Shown piece after piece: positions 34,790 to 43,112 of a DNA stretch of 64,000 bases (positions are counted from its first letter, which is position 1; every line of letters starts with the position of its first letter). The notes under the pieces are model-generated. The model worked only from the letters and a program-made list of their open reading frames with translations, searched no databases and was not told the origin of the DNA. The stretch comes from an uncultured Fodinibius sp. (GTDB lineage Bacteria; Bacteroidota; Rhodothermia; Balneolales; Balneolaceae), in assembly GCA_913057775.1 (NCBI GenBank), contig CAJXOG010000004.1, positions 124,001 to 188,000 of the forward strand, given 5' to 3'. Both the position numbers and the translations under genes were made by a program.

Positions 34790-36274
34790 ATGCATTGGAT
34801 TGACCTGACGATCTTTCTCCTATATATGATAGGAATGTTGGGATTTGGCGTCTTTTTCCTTCAAAGAAATGAAGGTGCCGATGATTATTATGTGGGCGGA
34901 CGTAATATGAACAGTCTACATATTGGCCTTTCTGTTGTTGCAACTGATGTAGGTGGGGGATTTTCCATCGGATTAGGTGGCCTTGGTTTTGTGATGGGCT
35001 TATCTGGTTCCTGGATGCTTTTTACCGGTTTGCTCGGAGCCTGGTTAGCAGCTGTTTTTCTTATCCCAAAAGTAAAAGGGAACTCCGTTTTTGATAAAGC
35101 TTTTACCTTTCCCGAAGTATTTGAGCATTACTTTACCCCACGAGTAGCGCTTGTTGCAGGTATTATTTCTGCGATTGGCTATGCCGGCTTTACAAGCTCA
35201 CAGATTTTAGCTGGGGCCAAGTTGGCTACCGGCACTTTTGCCGATCTCGATCTGCAAACGGCGTTAATTATCATGGGGTCTGTGGCCGTTATCTATACCG
35301 TAATGGGCGGACTTAAAGCTGTTATTTACACCGATACGGTGCAATGGACGATTCTTATGATCGGACTCATTTTTATCGGCATTCCTATTTCCTACACAGC
35401 TGTTGGCGGGTGGGAAGCGATTTCCAAAACGGTTGATCCCGCATTACTTTCGATGACCAATATTTCTTGGCAGGATGTGATATATTGGACCGTGACAATT
35501 ATCCCCATCTGGTTTGTTGGTATGACACTATACCAACGAATTTATGCCTGCAATGATGAACAGACTGCTAAACGTGCGTGGTACTTGGCCGGTGTTTTTG
35601 AATGGCCCATTATGGCTTTTATGGGCGTTTCGCTTGGGCTTTTTGCGAAAGTGGGTGCCGAACAAGGCATGTTTGCATATTTGGGCGCTGCCGATGTATC
35701 TGAAACCGATCCTGAAACCGGCCTGCCGATGTTGCTTCGTACGGTATTACCCGTCGGGCTTATGGGGATTATGATGAGTGCTTATTTCTCGGCTATACTT
35801 TCCACCGCAGACAGTTGTTTAATGGCGGCATCCGGTAATGTAGTTTCCGATATTATTGGGTATTTTAGAGATATTGATCATGATAGCGATACCTTTTTGC
35901 GGTTTTCACAGATCACAACACTTGTACTCGGAACATTTGCTCTCTTGATTGCTACAACAATGACGAATGTGCTTGACTTGATGCTTTATTCTTATGCGTT
36001 TATGGTATCAGGGCTTTTTGTTCCGATTATTGGCGCTTTATATTGGCCAAAGAGTAGCAGTATAGGTGCCATAGCCGCTATGATTTTCGGTGGTTCAACT
36101 ACGGTCTCATTAGAGTTATTTATGGAAAATCTACCGGCCGGGTTAGATGCTAATGTTTTTGGAATTACGGTATCGGCTATTGTGTTTATTGCCGTTTCGT
36201 TGGCCTTTCCTGATGAAAATACCGAGAATATGACTAGTAAATCAGTAGACAATGTTAATGCTATAAATCAATAA
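34790..36274 (+). CDS. Sodium:solute symporter family protein
   Basis: A 494-aa inner-membrane transporter of the SSS family (LeuT fold, about 13 helices). It opens with a hydrophobic helix, then the family motif GADDYYVGGRNM near 29-40, a glycine-rich GGGFSIGLGGLGFVMG segment, and ends of helices carrying the conserved sodium-site region ILSTADSCLMAASGNVVSDI at about 337-356. SSS members bring sugars, amino acids, acylated sugars or organic acids in with sodium. The substrate is best read from the genes that follow: a GNAT one base later, a racemase-like enzyme, a peptidase, an amidohydrolase and an alanine racemase. I infer an amino-acid derivative. Confidence 0.88.
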   Translation: MHWIDLTIFLLYMIGMLGFGVFFLQRNEGADDYYVGGRNMNSLHIGLSVVATDVGGGFSIGLGGLGFVMGLSGSWMLFTGLLGAWLAAVFLIPKVKGNSVFDKAFTFPEVFEHYFTPRVALVAGIISAIGYAGFTSSQILAGAKLATGTFADLDLQTALIIMGSVAVIYTVMGGLKAVIYTDTVQWTILMIGLIFIGIPISYTAVGGWEAISKTVDPALLSMTNISWQDVIYWTVTIIPIWFVGMTLYQRIYACNDEQTAKRAWYLAGVFEWPIMAFMGVSLGLFAKVGAEQGMFAYLGAADVSETDPETGLPMLLRTVLPVGLMGIMMSAYFSAILSTADSCLMAASGNVVSDIIGYFRDIDHDSDTFLRFSQITTLVLGTFALLIATTMTNVLDLMLYSYAFMVSGLFVPIIGALYWPKSSSIGAIAAMIFGGSTTVSLELFMENLPAGLDANVFGITVSAIVFIAVSLAFPDENTENMTSKSVDNVNAINQ

Positions 36275-36717
36275 TGATTGAATTTGATTTAGTACACTCT
36301 GATATCGAAAATCCGACGACATTCAGTCGAGAGGATATTGCTAATTTTCTTTACGAGCATCTGGATGAATATGGAGATGAAAAGAAACATATTTTGTCGT
36401 CTATTGCCTATGCTTACGGAGATGGAGAAGGACAGGATGGATTTATATTAGTTGCTCACGAAAAAGATCAAATTGTGGGAGCTGTTATTATTAATCATAC
36501 CAATATGGGAGGATTTATTCCCGAACATATTTTGGTGTATATTGCCGTACATGGCGATTACCGCGGTGAAGGACTTGGCAAAGATTTGATGGAGCATATT
36601 ATTGATGCAACAGAAGGAGATATTGCGTTGCATGTTGAGCCCGATAATCCCGCCAAATATCTGTATGAGAAATACGGGTTTACGAACAAATATCTTGAAA
36701 TGCGACTGAGCAAATAG
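36274..36717 (+). CDS. GNAT-family N-acetyltransferase
   Basis: A 147-aa acetyltransferase of the GNAT fold. The acetyl-CoA loop is HGDYRGEGLGKDLMEHII at about 90-107 (R/Q-x-x-G-x-G/A), preceded by the strand ILVYIAV and followed by HVEPDNPAKYLYEKYGF, the usual last elements. Its ATG shares one base with the stop codon of the symporter gene (TAATG), so the two are translated together, and the racemase-like gene begins 3 nt after it. The acceptor is not predictable. Acetylation of an imported amino acid or amine, to be reversed or used by the amidohydrolase further down, is inference from context. Confidence 0.85.
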   Translation: MIEFDLVHSDIENPTTFSREDIANFLYEHLDEYGDEKKHILSSIAYAYGDGEGQDGFILVAHEKDQIVGAVIINHTNMGGFIPEHILVYIAVHGDYRGEGLGKDLMEHIIDATEGDIALHVEPDNPAKYLYEKYGFTNKYLEMRLSK

Positions 36718-36720
36718 GGA

Positions 36721-37794
36721 ATGGCCTATTTAAAATTATATAGAGACAAGCTTCGTCATAATTATAACTATCTGGATACCCTTTTTAAGGACAATGATAT
36801 CAAGTGGGGCATTACCACCAAGCTACTCTGCGGGCATGAAGAATACTTGAAGGAGGTAGCTGATTTAGGGATTGGAGAGATGCTGGATTCTCGCATCAGC
36901 AATCTTAAAAAGATTAAAGAGATCGATCCCAATACGCTTACCACCTATATCAAGCCGCCGCCCAAAGATATTATTGATTCTGTGGTAAAGTATGCCGATG
37001 TGAGCCTGAATACGGAGCTATCAACGCTGCACGCCCTGTCAGAAGAAGCCCAGAAACAGGATAAGGTCCACAAGGTTATCATTATGATTGAGTTGGGTGA
37101 TCTGCGCGAAGGAGTGATCCGTGAAAATCTGATCGATTTTTATGAGAAGGTATTTAGGCTGTCGAATATTGAAGTGATCGGCATTGGGGCAAACCTGAAC
37201 TGCATGCATGGGGTGATGCCGGATGAGGATAAACTCATTCAACTATCACTGTATAAGCAGATTATTGAACTACGCTTCAATAAAGAAATTCCACTGGTAT
37301 CAGGAGGCACCACGGTTACTATTCCTCTGCTTTTGCGGAACCAGCTGCCAAGCGGCGTTAATCACTTTCGAGTGGGGGAGGCACTTTTCTTTGGGAAAAA
37401 TCTATTTACCGATGGCACTATTGAAGGGATGCACAATGATGTGATGGAGCTGTATTCTCAAGTCATTGAAATTGCCGAAAAGCCCAAAGTGCCGAGCGGA
37501 GAACTGGGTATGAATCCCCAGGGCGAAGTGGCCGATATTGATAAAGAAGAATATGGGAAAACCTCATATCGGGCTATTCTGGATATCGGTTATCTCGATA
37601 TTAATCCTGATCATCTCATTAATATGGATGATAATGTAAAAATTGCCGATGCCAGTTCAGATATGCTCATTTTGGATGTCGGTGATAATAAAGCCGGATA
37701 CGAAGTGGGTGATTTTATCCGTTTTCGCATGAAGTATATGGGCGCATTAGGGATCATGAATTCTGATTACATTGATAAAATAGTCGAAGAGTAA
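36721..37794 (+). CDS. Alanine/ornithine racemase-family PLP enzyme
   Basis: A 357-aa protein with the alanine-racemase-type TIM barrel. PLP lysine is K34 in GITTKLLCGHEEYLKE, which replaces the canonical VKANAYGHG, and the phosphate-binding loop LVSGGTTVT is near 195-203. The pattern matches the group of ornithine racemase-like enzymes that interconvert L- and D-ornithine or related amino acids. It is larger than the YggS group and has a C-terminal beta domain from about residue 240. It begins 3 nt after the GNAT gene. With ornithine aminotransferase encoded 2.6 kb away, ornithine is a reasonable substrate, though alanine and others remain possible. Confidence 0.8.
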   Translation: MAYLKLYRDKLRHNYNYLDTLFKDNDIKWGITTKLLCGHEEYLKEVADLGIGEMLDSRISNLKKIKEIDPNTLTTYIKPPPKDIIDSVVKYADVSLNTELSTLHALSEEAQKQDKVHKVIIMIELGDLREGVIRENLIDFYEKVFRLSNIEVIGIGANLNCMHGVMPDEDKLIQLSLYKQIIELRFNKEIPLVSGGTTVTIPLLLRNQLPSGVNHFRVGEALFFGKNLFTDGTIEGMHNDVMELYSQVIEIAEKPKVPSGELGMNPQGEVADIDKEEYGKTSYRAILDIGYLDINPDHLINMDDNVKIADASSDMLILDVGDNKAGYEVGDFIRFRMKYMGALGIMNSDYIDKIVEE

Positions 37795-37905
37795 TTTAGA
37801 GACATATCTCCCTTGTAATATTTGAAGTTGGATAATAGTTTAGGAGAGAATTTTATCCACTGCTAACTAAGGCCTATCTATCCTGAAAATATTTGAGGAA
37901 CTGTA

Positions 37906-38502
37906 ATGAAAACATATTCCGATTATAATTTTGCCAAAATAATGGATTATCCCGATAACAGGGATGAGCTATTTGTATTTGATTTTACCAAAGGATATGA
38001 TACCGACTTTATACGGTCAAAAGAGTGGGGTATTGGTAAGTACAACGAAAAGCGCTCAAATATGTATTTGGAATCGATGTATAATAATGAGCGCAATGTG
38101 CATATGGGAGTTGATATTTGGACTCAATCGGGAGCACCGGTTTTTTCATTTTGGGATGGGATAGTTGCTTATATTCAGAATAATGATCAGCCTGGGGATT
38201 ACGGTCCCACGATGGTAATTAAATACGAGCTGAATGATTCCCCCCTCTACGCTCTTTACGGACATTTGTCTAAGGAATCGCTTACAATGGTTTCGATTGG
38301 GCAAGAAATAAAAAAAGGACAGAAAATAGCCACGCTTGGCGGTGAACAAGTGAACGGCGGGTGGGCGCCTCACCTCCATTTTCAGCTTTCGGTAGAAGAT
38401 CCCCAAGAAGCCGATATGCCTGGCGTTGTAGCAGCTGAAAATGGGGAGGAGGCTTTACGAACCTATCCCGATCCCAGAATAGTGCTGGGAAATTTGTATT
38501 GA
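37906..38502 (+). CDS. M23-family metallopeptidase without signal peptide
   Basis: A 198-aa protein with the zinc-site residues of LytM/M23 endopeptidases: H66 and D70 in HMGVD, H120 in LYGHLS, and H156 and H158 in HLHFQL. Only the peptidase domain is present. There is no signal peptide, membrane helix or cell-wall-binding domain at the N-terminus, so the protein should be cytosolic, which is unusual for a family that normally cuts peptidoglycan stem peptides outside the cell. It lies 111 nt after the racemase-like gene. It could hydrolyse imported muropeptides or small Gly-rich peptides. Secretion by a non-classical route is the alternative. Confidence 0.85.
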   Translation: MKTYSDYNFAKIMDYPDNRDELFVFDFTKGYDTDFIRSKEWGIGKYNEKRSNMYLESMYNNERNVHMGVDIWTQSGAPVFSFWDGIVAYIQNNDQPGDYGPTMVIKYELNDSPLYALYGHLSKESLTMVSIGQEIKKGQKIATLGGEQVNGGWAPHLHFQLSVEDPQEADMPGVVAAENGEEALRTYPDPRIVLGNLY

Positions 38503-38513
38503 AATGATAATTC

Positions 38514-38590
38514 GTTGCTCGAGAGTACAACTCTCTCGCAACTTGGGGGAAGAGTTTCTACTTTTAGTTTTGAGGGAGTTGTACTCCCGA
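38514..38590. repeat. Paired hairpin repeats, locus 1 (order A-B)
   Basis: Hairpin A at 38514-38542 has outer arms GTTGC/GCAAC and inner arms GAGAGT/ACTCTC around ACA. Hairpin B at 38574-38588 is GGGAGT-TGT-ACTCCC. Both recur with few changes at 41124-41190 in the opposite order. They lie between the M23 and M20 genes, with no T-run after either. Confidence 0.65.
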
Positions 38591-38691
38591 AGAACTGAGA
38601 ACTGAGAAATAGGGCAGAATAATGATTGGAAATTCTGCTTGAAAATCCACTAATTGTGCCTTGCATAAATTGTTATTTAGGAATTTTCGGC

Positions 38692-39855
38692 ATGCCCTCC
38701 AATTTTGATATAAAAACACATCTGCCCGAGCTACAAAAGCTACGCCACCGGTTACATGCTGCGGCTGAAGTATCTGGAGAGGAGCAAAAAACAGCAGAAA
38801 TTATCACTGATTTTTTATCAGCTACCAGTCCCGATGAGTTGCAGAAAAATATTGGTGGGCACGGATTGTTAGCAACCTATGATTCTGAAGAACCCGGGCC
38901 ACATGTATTGATTCGCTGTGAGCTTGATGGATTGCCAATATCGGATAAGATCGAAGCCGACTACGAATCTGAAACAGACGGCGTCGGTCATAAGTGCGGT
39001 CACGATGGACACATGGCTGTTGTTGCCGGTGTGGCAAAACTTTTGGGAAAGCAGCAATCGCGAGCGGGAAAGGTGACACTGCTCTTTCAACCGGCTGAGG
39101 AAACCGGGGAAGGGGCAGCACGTGTAATTCAAGATTCGCAATTTCAGAATTTATCCCCTGATTATTATTTTGCCCTTCATAACTTGCCGGGGTTTCCAAA
39201 ACACCAGGTTGTTGTCAGAAATGATACCTTTGCTGCAGCCTCGGTAGGACTGATTATTCGTTTTGAAGGAGCGACAGCTCATGCCGCTCATCCCGAAGAA
39301 GGAAATAGCCCGGCGTTGGCAGTGGCACAAACCATCCAGTCATTTTCGGCAGTTCCGCAATTTCAGGTGCCGTTGGAAAAATCCGCCAAAGTAACCGTCA
39401 TTCATGCTGCGTTGGGAGAGCGTGCTTTTGGAACCTCCCCGGGTAACGGTACGGTAATGGCAACGCTACGAACTTATGAAGATGAGCTGTTAGCAAAGCT
39501 GAAAGATCACTGCATCCAGATAGCAGAAGGATATGCCGATACGTTTGATCTCGGGATTGATGTTGAGTGGGTTGAGGAGTTTCCTGCCACGGTAAATAAC
39601 GCTGAGGCAGTGAAAATAATTGAGGCCGCAACGGATAAAGCAGGATCTGAAATTTATCATAAAAAAGAGCCGTTTAGCTGGTCGGAAGATTTTGGTCATT
39701 TTACCAAGAAGTATAAGGGTGCAATGTTTGGATTGGGGGCAGGAAAGAATCATCCCGCTTTGCATGCTCAGACCTATGACTTTCCCGATGAAATTATAGC
39801 TACCGGCATTTCAATGTTCATGCAAATTATAAACGAAACGATTGACAGGTCATGA
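38692..39855 (+). CDS. M20-family amidohydrolase (N-acyl-amino acid hydrolase)
   Basis: A cytosolic zinc enzyme of 387 aa from the ATG at 38692; an open TTG 66 nt earlier adds a non-conserved 22 residues and is rejected. Family motifs are LRHRLHAAAEVSGEE, the metal region VGHKCGHDGHMAV, FQPAEETGEGAARVI and, in the last third, WSEDFGHFTKKYKGAMFGLGAG. This is the hippurate hydrolase/aminoacylase subgroup, which removes acyl groups from amino acids. Its last four bases overlap the alanine racemase start (ATGA), a strong sign that both act on the same compounds, for example an N-acyl-D-amino acid that is deacylated and then racemised. Confidence 0.9.
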   Translation: MPSNFDIKTHLPELQKLRHRLHAAAEVSGEEQKTAEIITDFLSATSPDELQKNIGGHGLLATYDSEEPGPHVLIRCELDGLPISDKIEADYESETDGVGHKCGHDGHMAVVAGVAKLLGKQQSRAGKVTLLFQPAEETGEGAARVIQDSQFQNLSPDYYFALHNLPGFPKHQVVVRNDTFAAASVGLIIRFEGATAHAAHPEEGNSPALAVAQTIQSFSAVPQFQVPLEKSAKVTVIHAALGERAFGTSPGNGTVMATLRTYEDELLAKLKDHCIQIAEGYADTFDLGIDVEWVEEFPATVNNAEAVKIIEAATDKAGSEIYHKKEPFSWSEDFGHFTKKYKGAMFGLGAGKNHPALHAQTYDFPDEIIATGISMFMQIINETIDRS

Positions 39856-41024
39856 ATCACGAGTTATATCCTTCATGGATTGAATTAAGCAAGCAGGCCT
39901 TTGAGAAAAATATCACTTTTTTGAGGGATTACATTGGCAAAGACACAGTGTTTAGCTCTGTTATTAAGGGAAATGCTTATGGACACGGCATAGGTCATTT
40001 TGTACCGATGGCGGAGAAATGCGGTGTTCGTCACTTTTCGGTTTTCAGTTCAGATGAAGCACGTCAGGCTGCTCGGGCAAGCACGGAGGAAGATACTCAT
40101 ATTATGATTATGGGTATGATAAATAATAAAGCACTGGGATGGGCTATAGAGCGTGATATCTCGTTCTTTATTTTTGAATTGGATCGTCTTAAAAATGCAG
40201 TTATGGAAGCAGAGCGCATTGGGAAGCCGGCGCGGATTCATCTCCATCTCGAAACAGGAATGAATCGACTGGGATTGGAAAAAGACAAGTTTGAAGAGGC
40301 TGTGCGCATAATCAAAGAGAATAGTCGACATCTGCAGGTGGATGGGTTATGCACCCATTATGCCGGGGCAGAAAGTGTAAGTAACTATGTGAGAATTCAG
40401 GAACAAATTGAGAATTTTGAAGAATACTGTACTTGGTTTGAAGATCAGGGTGTTGAAGCCAAACATCACCATACCGCCTGTTCGGCCTCGGCACTAAATT
40501 ATCCGGAAACGATTATGGATTTAGTTCGTTTTGGGATTTCACAGTACGGTTTTTGGCCAAACCGGGAAACCTATATGAATTTTGTAAAAAAGCACCCAGA
40601 TATTAGCAAGGAGCATAAAGATCCCCTGGAGCGAGTCATGAGCTGGAAAAGCAGGGTGATGAGCATTAAAGAGGTTGCAGCCGGTGAATTTGTGGGCTAT
40701 GGAAATGTATATTTGACTAATCGCGATGAGAAAATTGCCAGCATTCCCATTGGCTATTCCCAGGGATTTGCCCGAAACCTTACGAATGTGGGCATTGTGC
40801 TCATTAATGGTCAACGCGCACCAGTTACAGGTCTTGTTAATATGAATTTGCTCAGCGTAGATATAACAGATATTTCTGACGTGGACAAAGGCGATGAGGT
40901 AGTAATTATTGGCAAGCAAGGCGAACAGGAGATGACAGTTTCGTCTTTCAGTAATATGAGAGATAACCTGAACTATGAAGTGCTGGTACAGATACCGTCT
41001 CGCATTCCACGAAGTATTGTTTGA
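39852..41024 (+). CDS. alr: Alanine racemase-type enzyme, catabolic candidate
   Basis: A 390-aa fold type III PLP enzyme. K39 in SVIKGNAYGHG binds PLP, and the second catalytic residue is the tyrosine of VGYGNVYLT. The usual GYADGYPR reads GYSQGFAR, and the usual RxCMDQ region reads LVNMNLL, so the substrate pocket may differ from a housekeeping racemase. The gene overlaps the amidohydrolase gene by 4 bp. A second gene with fully canonical racemase motifs begins at 63786, so this copy is probably dedicated to catabolism or to another amino acid. Broad-specificity racemase is a fair alternative name. Confidence 0.88.
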   Translation: MNHELYPSWIELSKQAFEKNITFLRDYIGKDTVFSSVIKGNAYGHGIGHFVPMAEKCGVRHFSVFSSDEARQAARASTEEDTHIMIMGMINNKALGWAIERDISFFIFELDRLKNAVMEAERIGKPARIHLHLETGMNRLGLEKDKFEEAVRIIKENSRHLQVDGLCTHYAGAESVSNYVRIQEQIENFEEYCTWFEDQGVEAKHHHTACSASALNYPETIMDLVRFGISQYGFWPNRETYMNFVKKHPDISKEHKDPLERVMSWKSRVMSIKEVAAGEFVGYGNVYLTNRDEKIASIPIGYSQGFARNLTNVGIVLINGQRAPVTGLVNMNLLSVDITDISDVDKGDEVVIIGKQGEQEMTVSSFSNMRDNLNYEVLVQIPSRIPRSIV

Positions 41025-41123
41025 AAAGTGATTAAGTGAGAAAATAACGAAGTGATCCCAATCCTCGTTTTCCTGTTGTCTACCTAACCAGATCTTTTAG
41101 TTAAAGGGTGTTTCTTTAGTTCC

Positions 41124-41190
41124 GAGGGAGTTGCACTCCCGAAAGGAAGGGCTTTAAATAGTTGTTTGAGAGTATAACTCTCTCACAACT
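41124..41190. repeat. Paired hairpin repeats, locus 2 (order B-A)
   Basis: Hairpin B at 41126-41140 is GGGAGT-TGC-ACTCCC, one base different in the loop from the copy at 38574. Hairpin A at 41160-41190 has arms AGTTGT/ACAACT and GAGAGT/ACTCTC. The B copies point the same way at both loci, but the A/B order is swapped. It lies between converging genes and may also terminate them, though T-runs are lacking. Confidence 0.65.
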
Positions 41191-41256
41191 ATGGGTAGTC
41201 TCTGTGACTTTGTAACTTGGAAACTCAGATACTTTGTCACTCTGTAACTTATTTGG

Positions 41257-42693
41257 CTAGATTCGTCGCTGTAAGATGCGTCCGCTAAGCCACAACTGTT
41301 TTTGGTAATAATACCTGTTGTGATAGTACCGCTGCCGTTGAAGAACATAATGATCGAAGGGAAAAAACTTATTATTGAGTTTAGGTTGCTCGAACCGGAA
41401 TTGATATTCAGGATCGGTCATATTGTAAGAGTAATACCAGCTGACCCGCTTTAGCCGATCACGGGTATACCAAGGTTCGCCAAACAGCACGTAAATCATT
41501 CCGCGATCAGTTTTCCAGCCTTCTTTAAAGTTTGAAAATTGCTTGTTGGCTTCCTCAACACGATTATAAAATAGTTCGATTACGTGTTGAGCCGTTTTTT
41601 TGTTGCCGATGTTCCGCAGCCAGAAACGATCGATAGTCTGTTTTAGGGAATCGGTATCTTCAATGTTCATCATCGCCTCGTAATCGTCCTCATCCATTAA
41701 ATAAACCAAGGGACGAGCAAGTTCTTGCGCACTCTTTATGGTGGGAAAGTTGGAACTCTTGACGCCAAACGCTCGTGCTTTAAACTTCTTGGTTTCTTCA
41801 GTTTCTTCGTTATCAGTACGGTCTTTTTGCGTATTTACCTCAAAGCGATAGTTGCCGCGGGCTTTATTTTCGAACTTATACTCCACAAAGGTACTGCTGT
41901 AATCAGACAATACCCTGCGATTGGATTGCAATTCCGTTTCCTCATCATATTCAATACCCTTATACTCAATAGTTGAAGTGGAGTAATTATTGAGGCTGAT
42001 GGATCGAGGTAAGCCCGTATCACTTTTGATTTTAATAAGACGTGTATTAATTATAAGAGACTCACTTGATTGTGGACTAATAATTTGGAAGATAAATCGC
42101 AATGAATCGACACTGCTCTGCACATTGTAATTGGTGATGGGCGTCCAGGAGGAATCCCCATTGGTTTTTCCAGCCATCTGAATTGAGCTCAGGGCATAGG
42201 TATTGCTTGTTGCTTTTGGGATATAGGTTTCGGTCGTATTCGATAACTTTCGACCTGAATGGTGGTCCTCAACAACCACAGTAATCCGGTAGTTGCTGGG
42301 TGGCACTTGTTGGTGATAAGAAAGGTTGATGGTTTCTCGGCTGCTGTTAATGTTTTGGTCGGTAGTTGTAACTGTTCTTGAGATACGTTTGCTCTTTATT
42401 ATATTATCACCGTTATCGAGATCAATAATTTGGATATCAGCTGTAACGTTAGCTGAAAGCGAATCCTCGAACTGTTTATAGGTTAGGCTTCCTTTAATAA
42501 TATCGGTGGTCACTTCAATAACGGCCTCCTGTTTGTTGTTGATATACCCAAAAGAATTCATATAAAATTCGGGAAAGCCGGGTTTGTACTTTATTTCTGT
42601 ACCTTGCTGGGTGTTGGCAATTCTTGACGGGCCACACGACATCACAAAAAGTGCGATAGCAACCGTAAAAAGGAATGTTGAAAAATATCGCAT
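41257..42693 (-). CDS. GWxTD-domain lipoprotein, paralogue 1
   Basis: A 478-aa exported protein with lipobox VMSC (C20). Residues about 40-330 are beta-rich, and 335-470 hold the GWxTD domain: helices around FWLRNIGNKKTAQHVIELFY, then FNRVEEANKQFSNFKEGWKTD-like sequence with GWKTD, and MIYVLFGEPWY. The domain is common in Balneolota, Chlorobi and relatives, and its function is unknown to me. The domain order and the last residues (QLWLSGRILQRR) match the second paralogue at 49397-50836. The two genes bracket the SusC/SusD genes. A promoter-like pair lies 32-64 bp upstream. Confidence 0.88.
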   Translation of the reverse strand: MRYFSTFLFTVAIALFVMSCGPSRIANTQQGTEIKYKPGFPEFYMNSFGYINNKQEAVIEVTTDIIKGSLTYKQFEDSLSANVTADIQIIDLDNGDNIIKSKRISRTVTTTDQNINSSRETINLSYHQQVPPSNYRITVVVEDHHSGRKLSNTTETYIPKATSNTYALSSIQMAGKTNGDSSWTPITNYNVQSSVDSLRFIFQIISPQSSESLIINTRLIKIKSDTGLPRSISLNNYSTSTIEYKGIEYDEETELQSNRRVLSDYSSTFVEYKFENKARGNYRFEVNTQKDRTDNEETEETKKFKARAFGVKSSNFPTIKSAQELARPLVYLMDEDDYEAMMNIEDTDSLKQTIDRFWLRNIGNKKTAQHVIELFYNRVEEANKQFSNFKEGWKTDRGMIYVLFGEPWYTRDRLKRVSWYYSYNMTDPEYQFRFEQPKLNNKFFPFDHYVLQRQRYYHNRYYYQKQLWLSGRILQRRI

Positions 42694-43112
42694 AAATAAA
42701 ACTTTGATCTTAATCGTTTGTAAGAAAAATATAACAGACTTGGAGTATAAAGTTCAACGCTATCAACATAACAACGGTTTCACAAAAGGGAAATATTTTA
42801 ATTGACAAGTAGCATTGAAATCCTTAATGTTGAATAGTTCATTACTTGGTTAAAGAACTAAGGAAATGACATCACACATCTAAATACTTATTTTGATTTG
42901 GGAATAAAGGCTATTATTAATTTATTGCGTTGCTTTTTAAAGTTTAATTTTCTAAAACGGAATTAAGGCATGCTTATTCAGTATGTCTTATATTATCACA
43001 TAAATCCTTCTAATGTTGCTTTTTCAATCACGGCTTATGCTATTAACTTGTAAGTTGTTTTAAAAAAAAGTGGCATTACGAGGCTAATCATCTAATCTAA
43101 AACTATCTAATT
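42694..43112. other. 419-bp AT-rich divergent intergenic region
   Basis: Space between the divergent GWxTD and SusC genes. It contains the minus-strand promoter candidate described separately. On the plus strand there are near-matches to TAnnTTTG but none convincing for SusC, which starts after an A-rich run and AATCTAAAACTATCTAATT. No frame with coding character and no RNA-like structure is seen. Confidence 0.5.
42726..42757 (-). promoter_or_regulatory. Possible promoter of GWxTD gene 1
   Basis: Read on the minus strand, TTG (42755-42757) is followed after 21 nt by TATATTTT (42726-42733), seven of eight positions of TAnnTTTG. It lies about 33 bp before the start codon. Confidence 0.3.

Noticed and set aside
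42694-43112. Possible insertion element in the AT-rich gap between the GWxTD and SusC genes
   Set aside because: No terminal inverted repeats, target duplication or transposase remnant could be seen.
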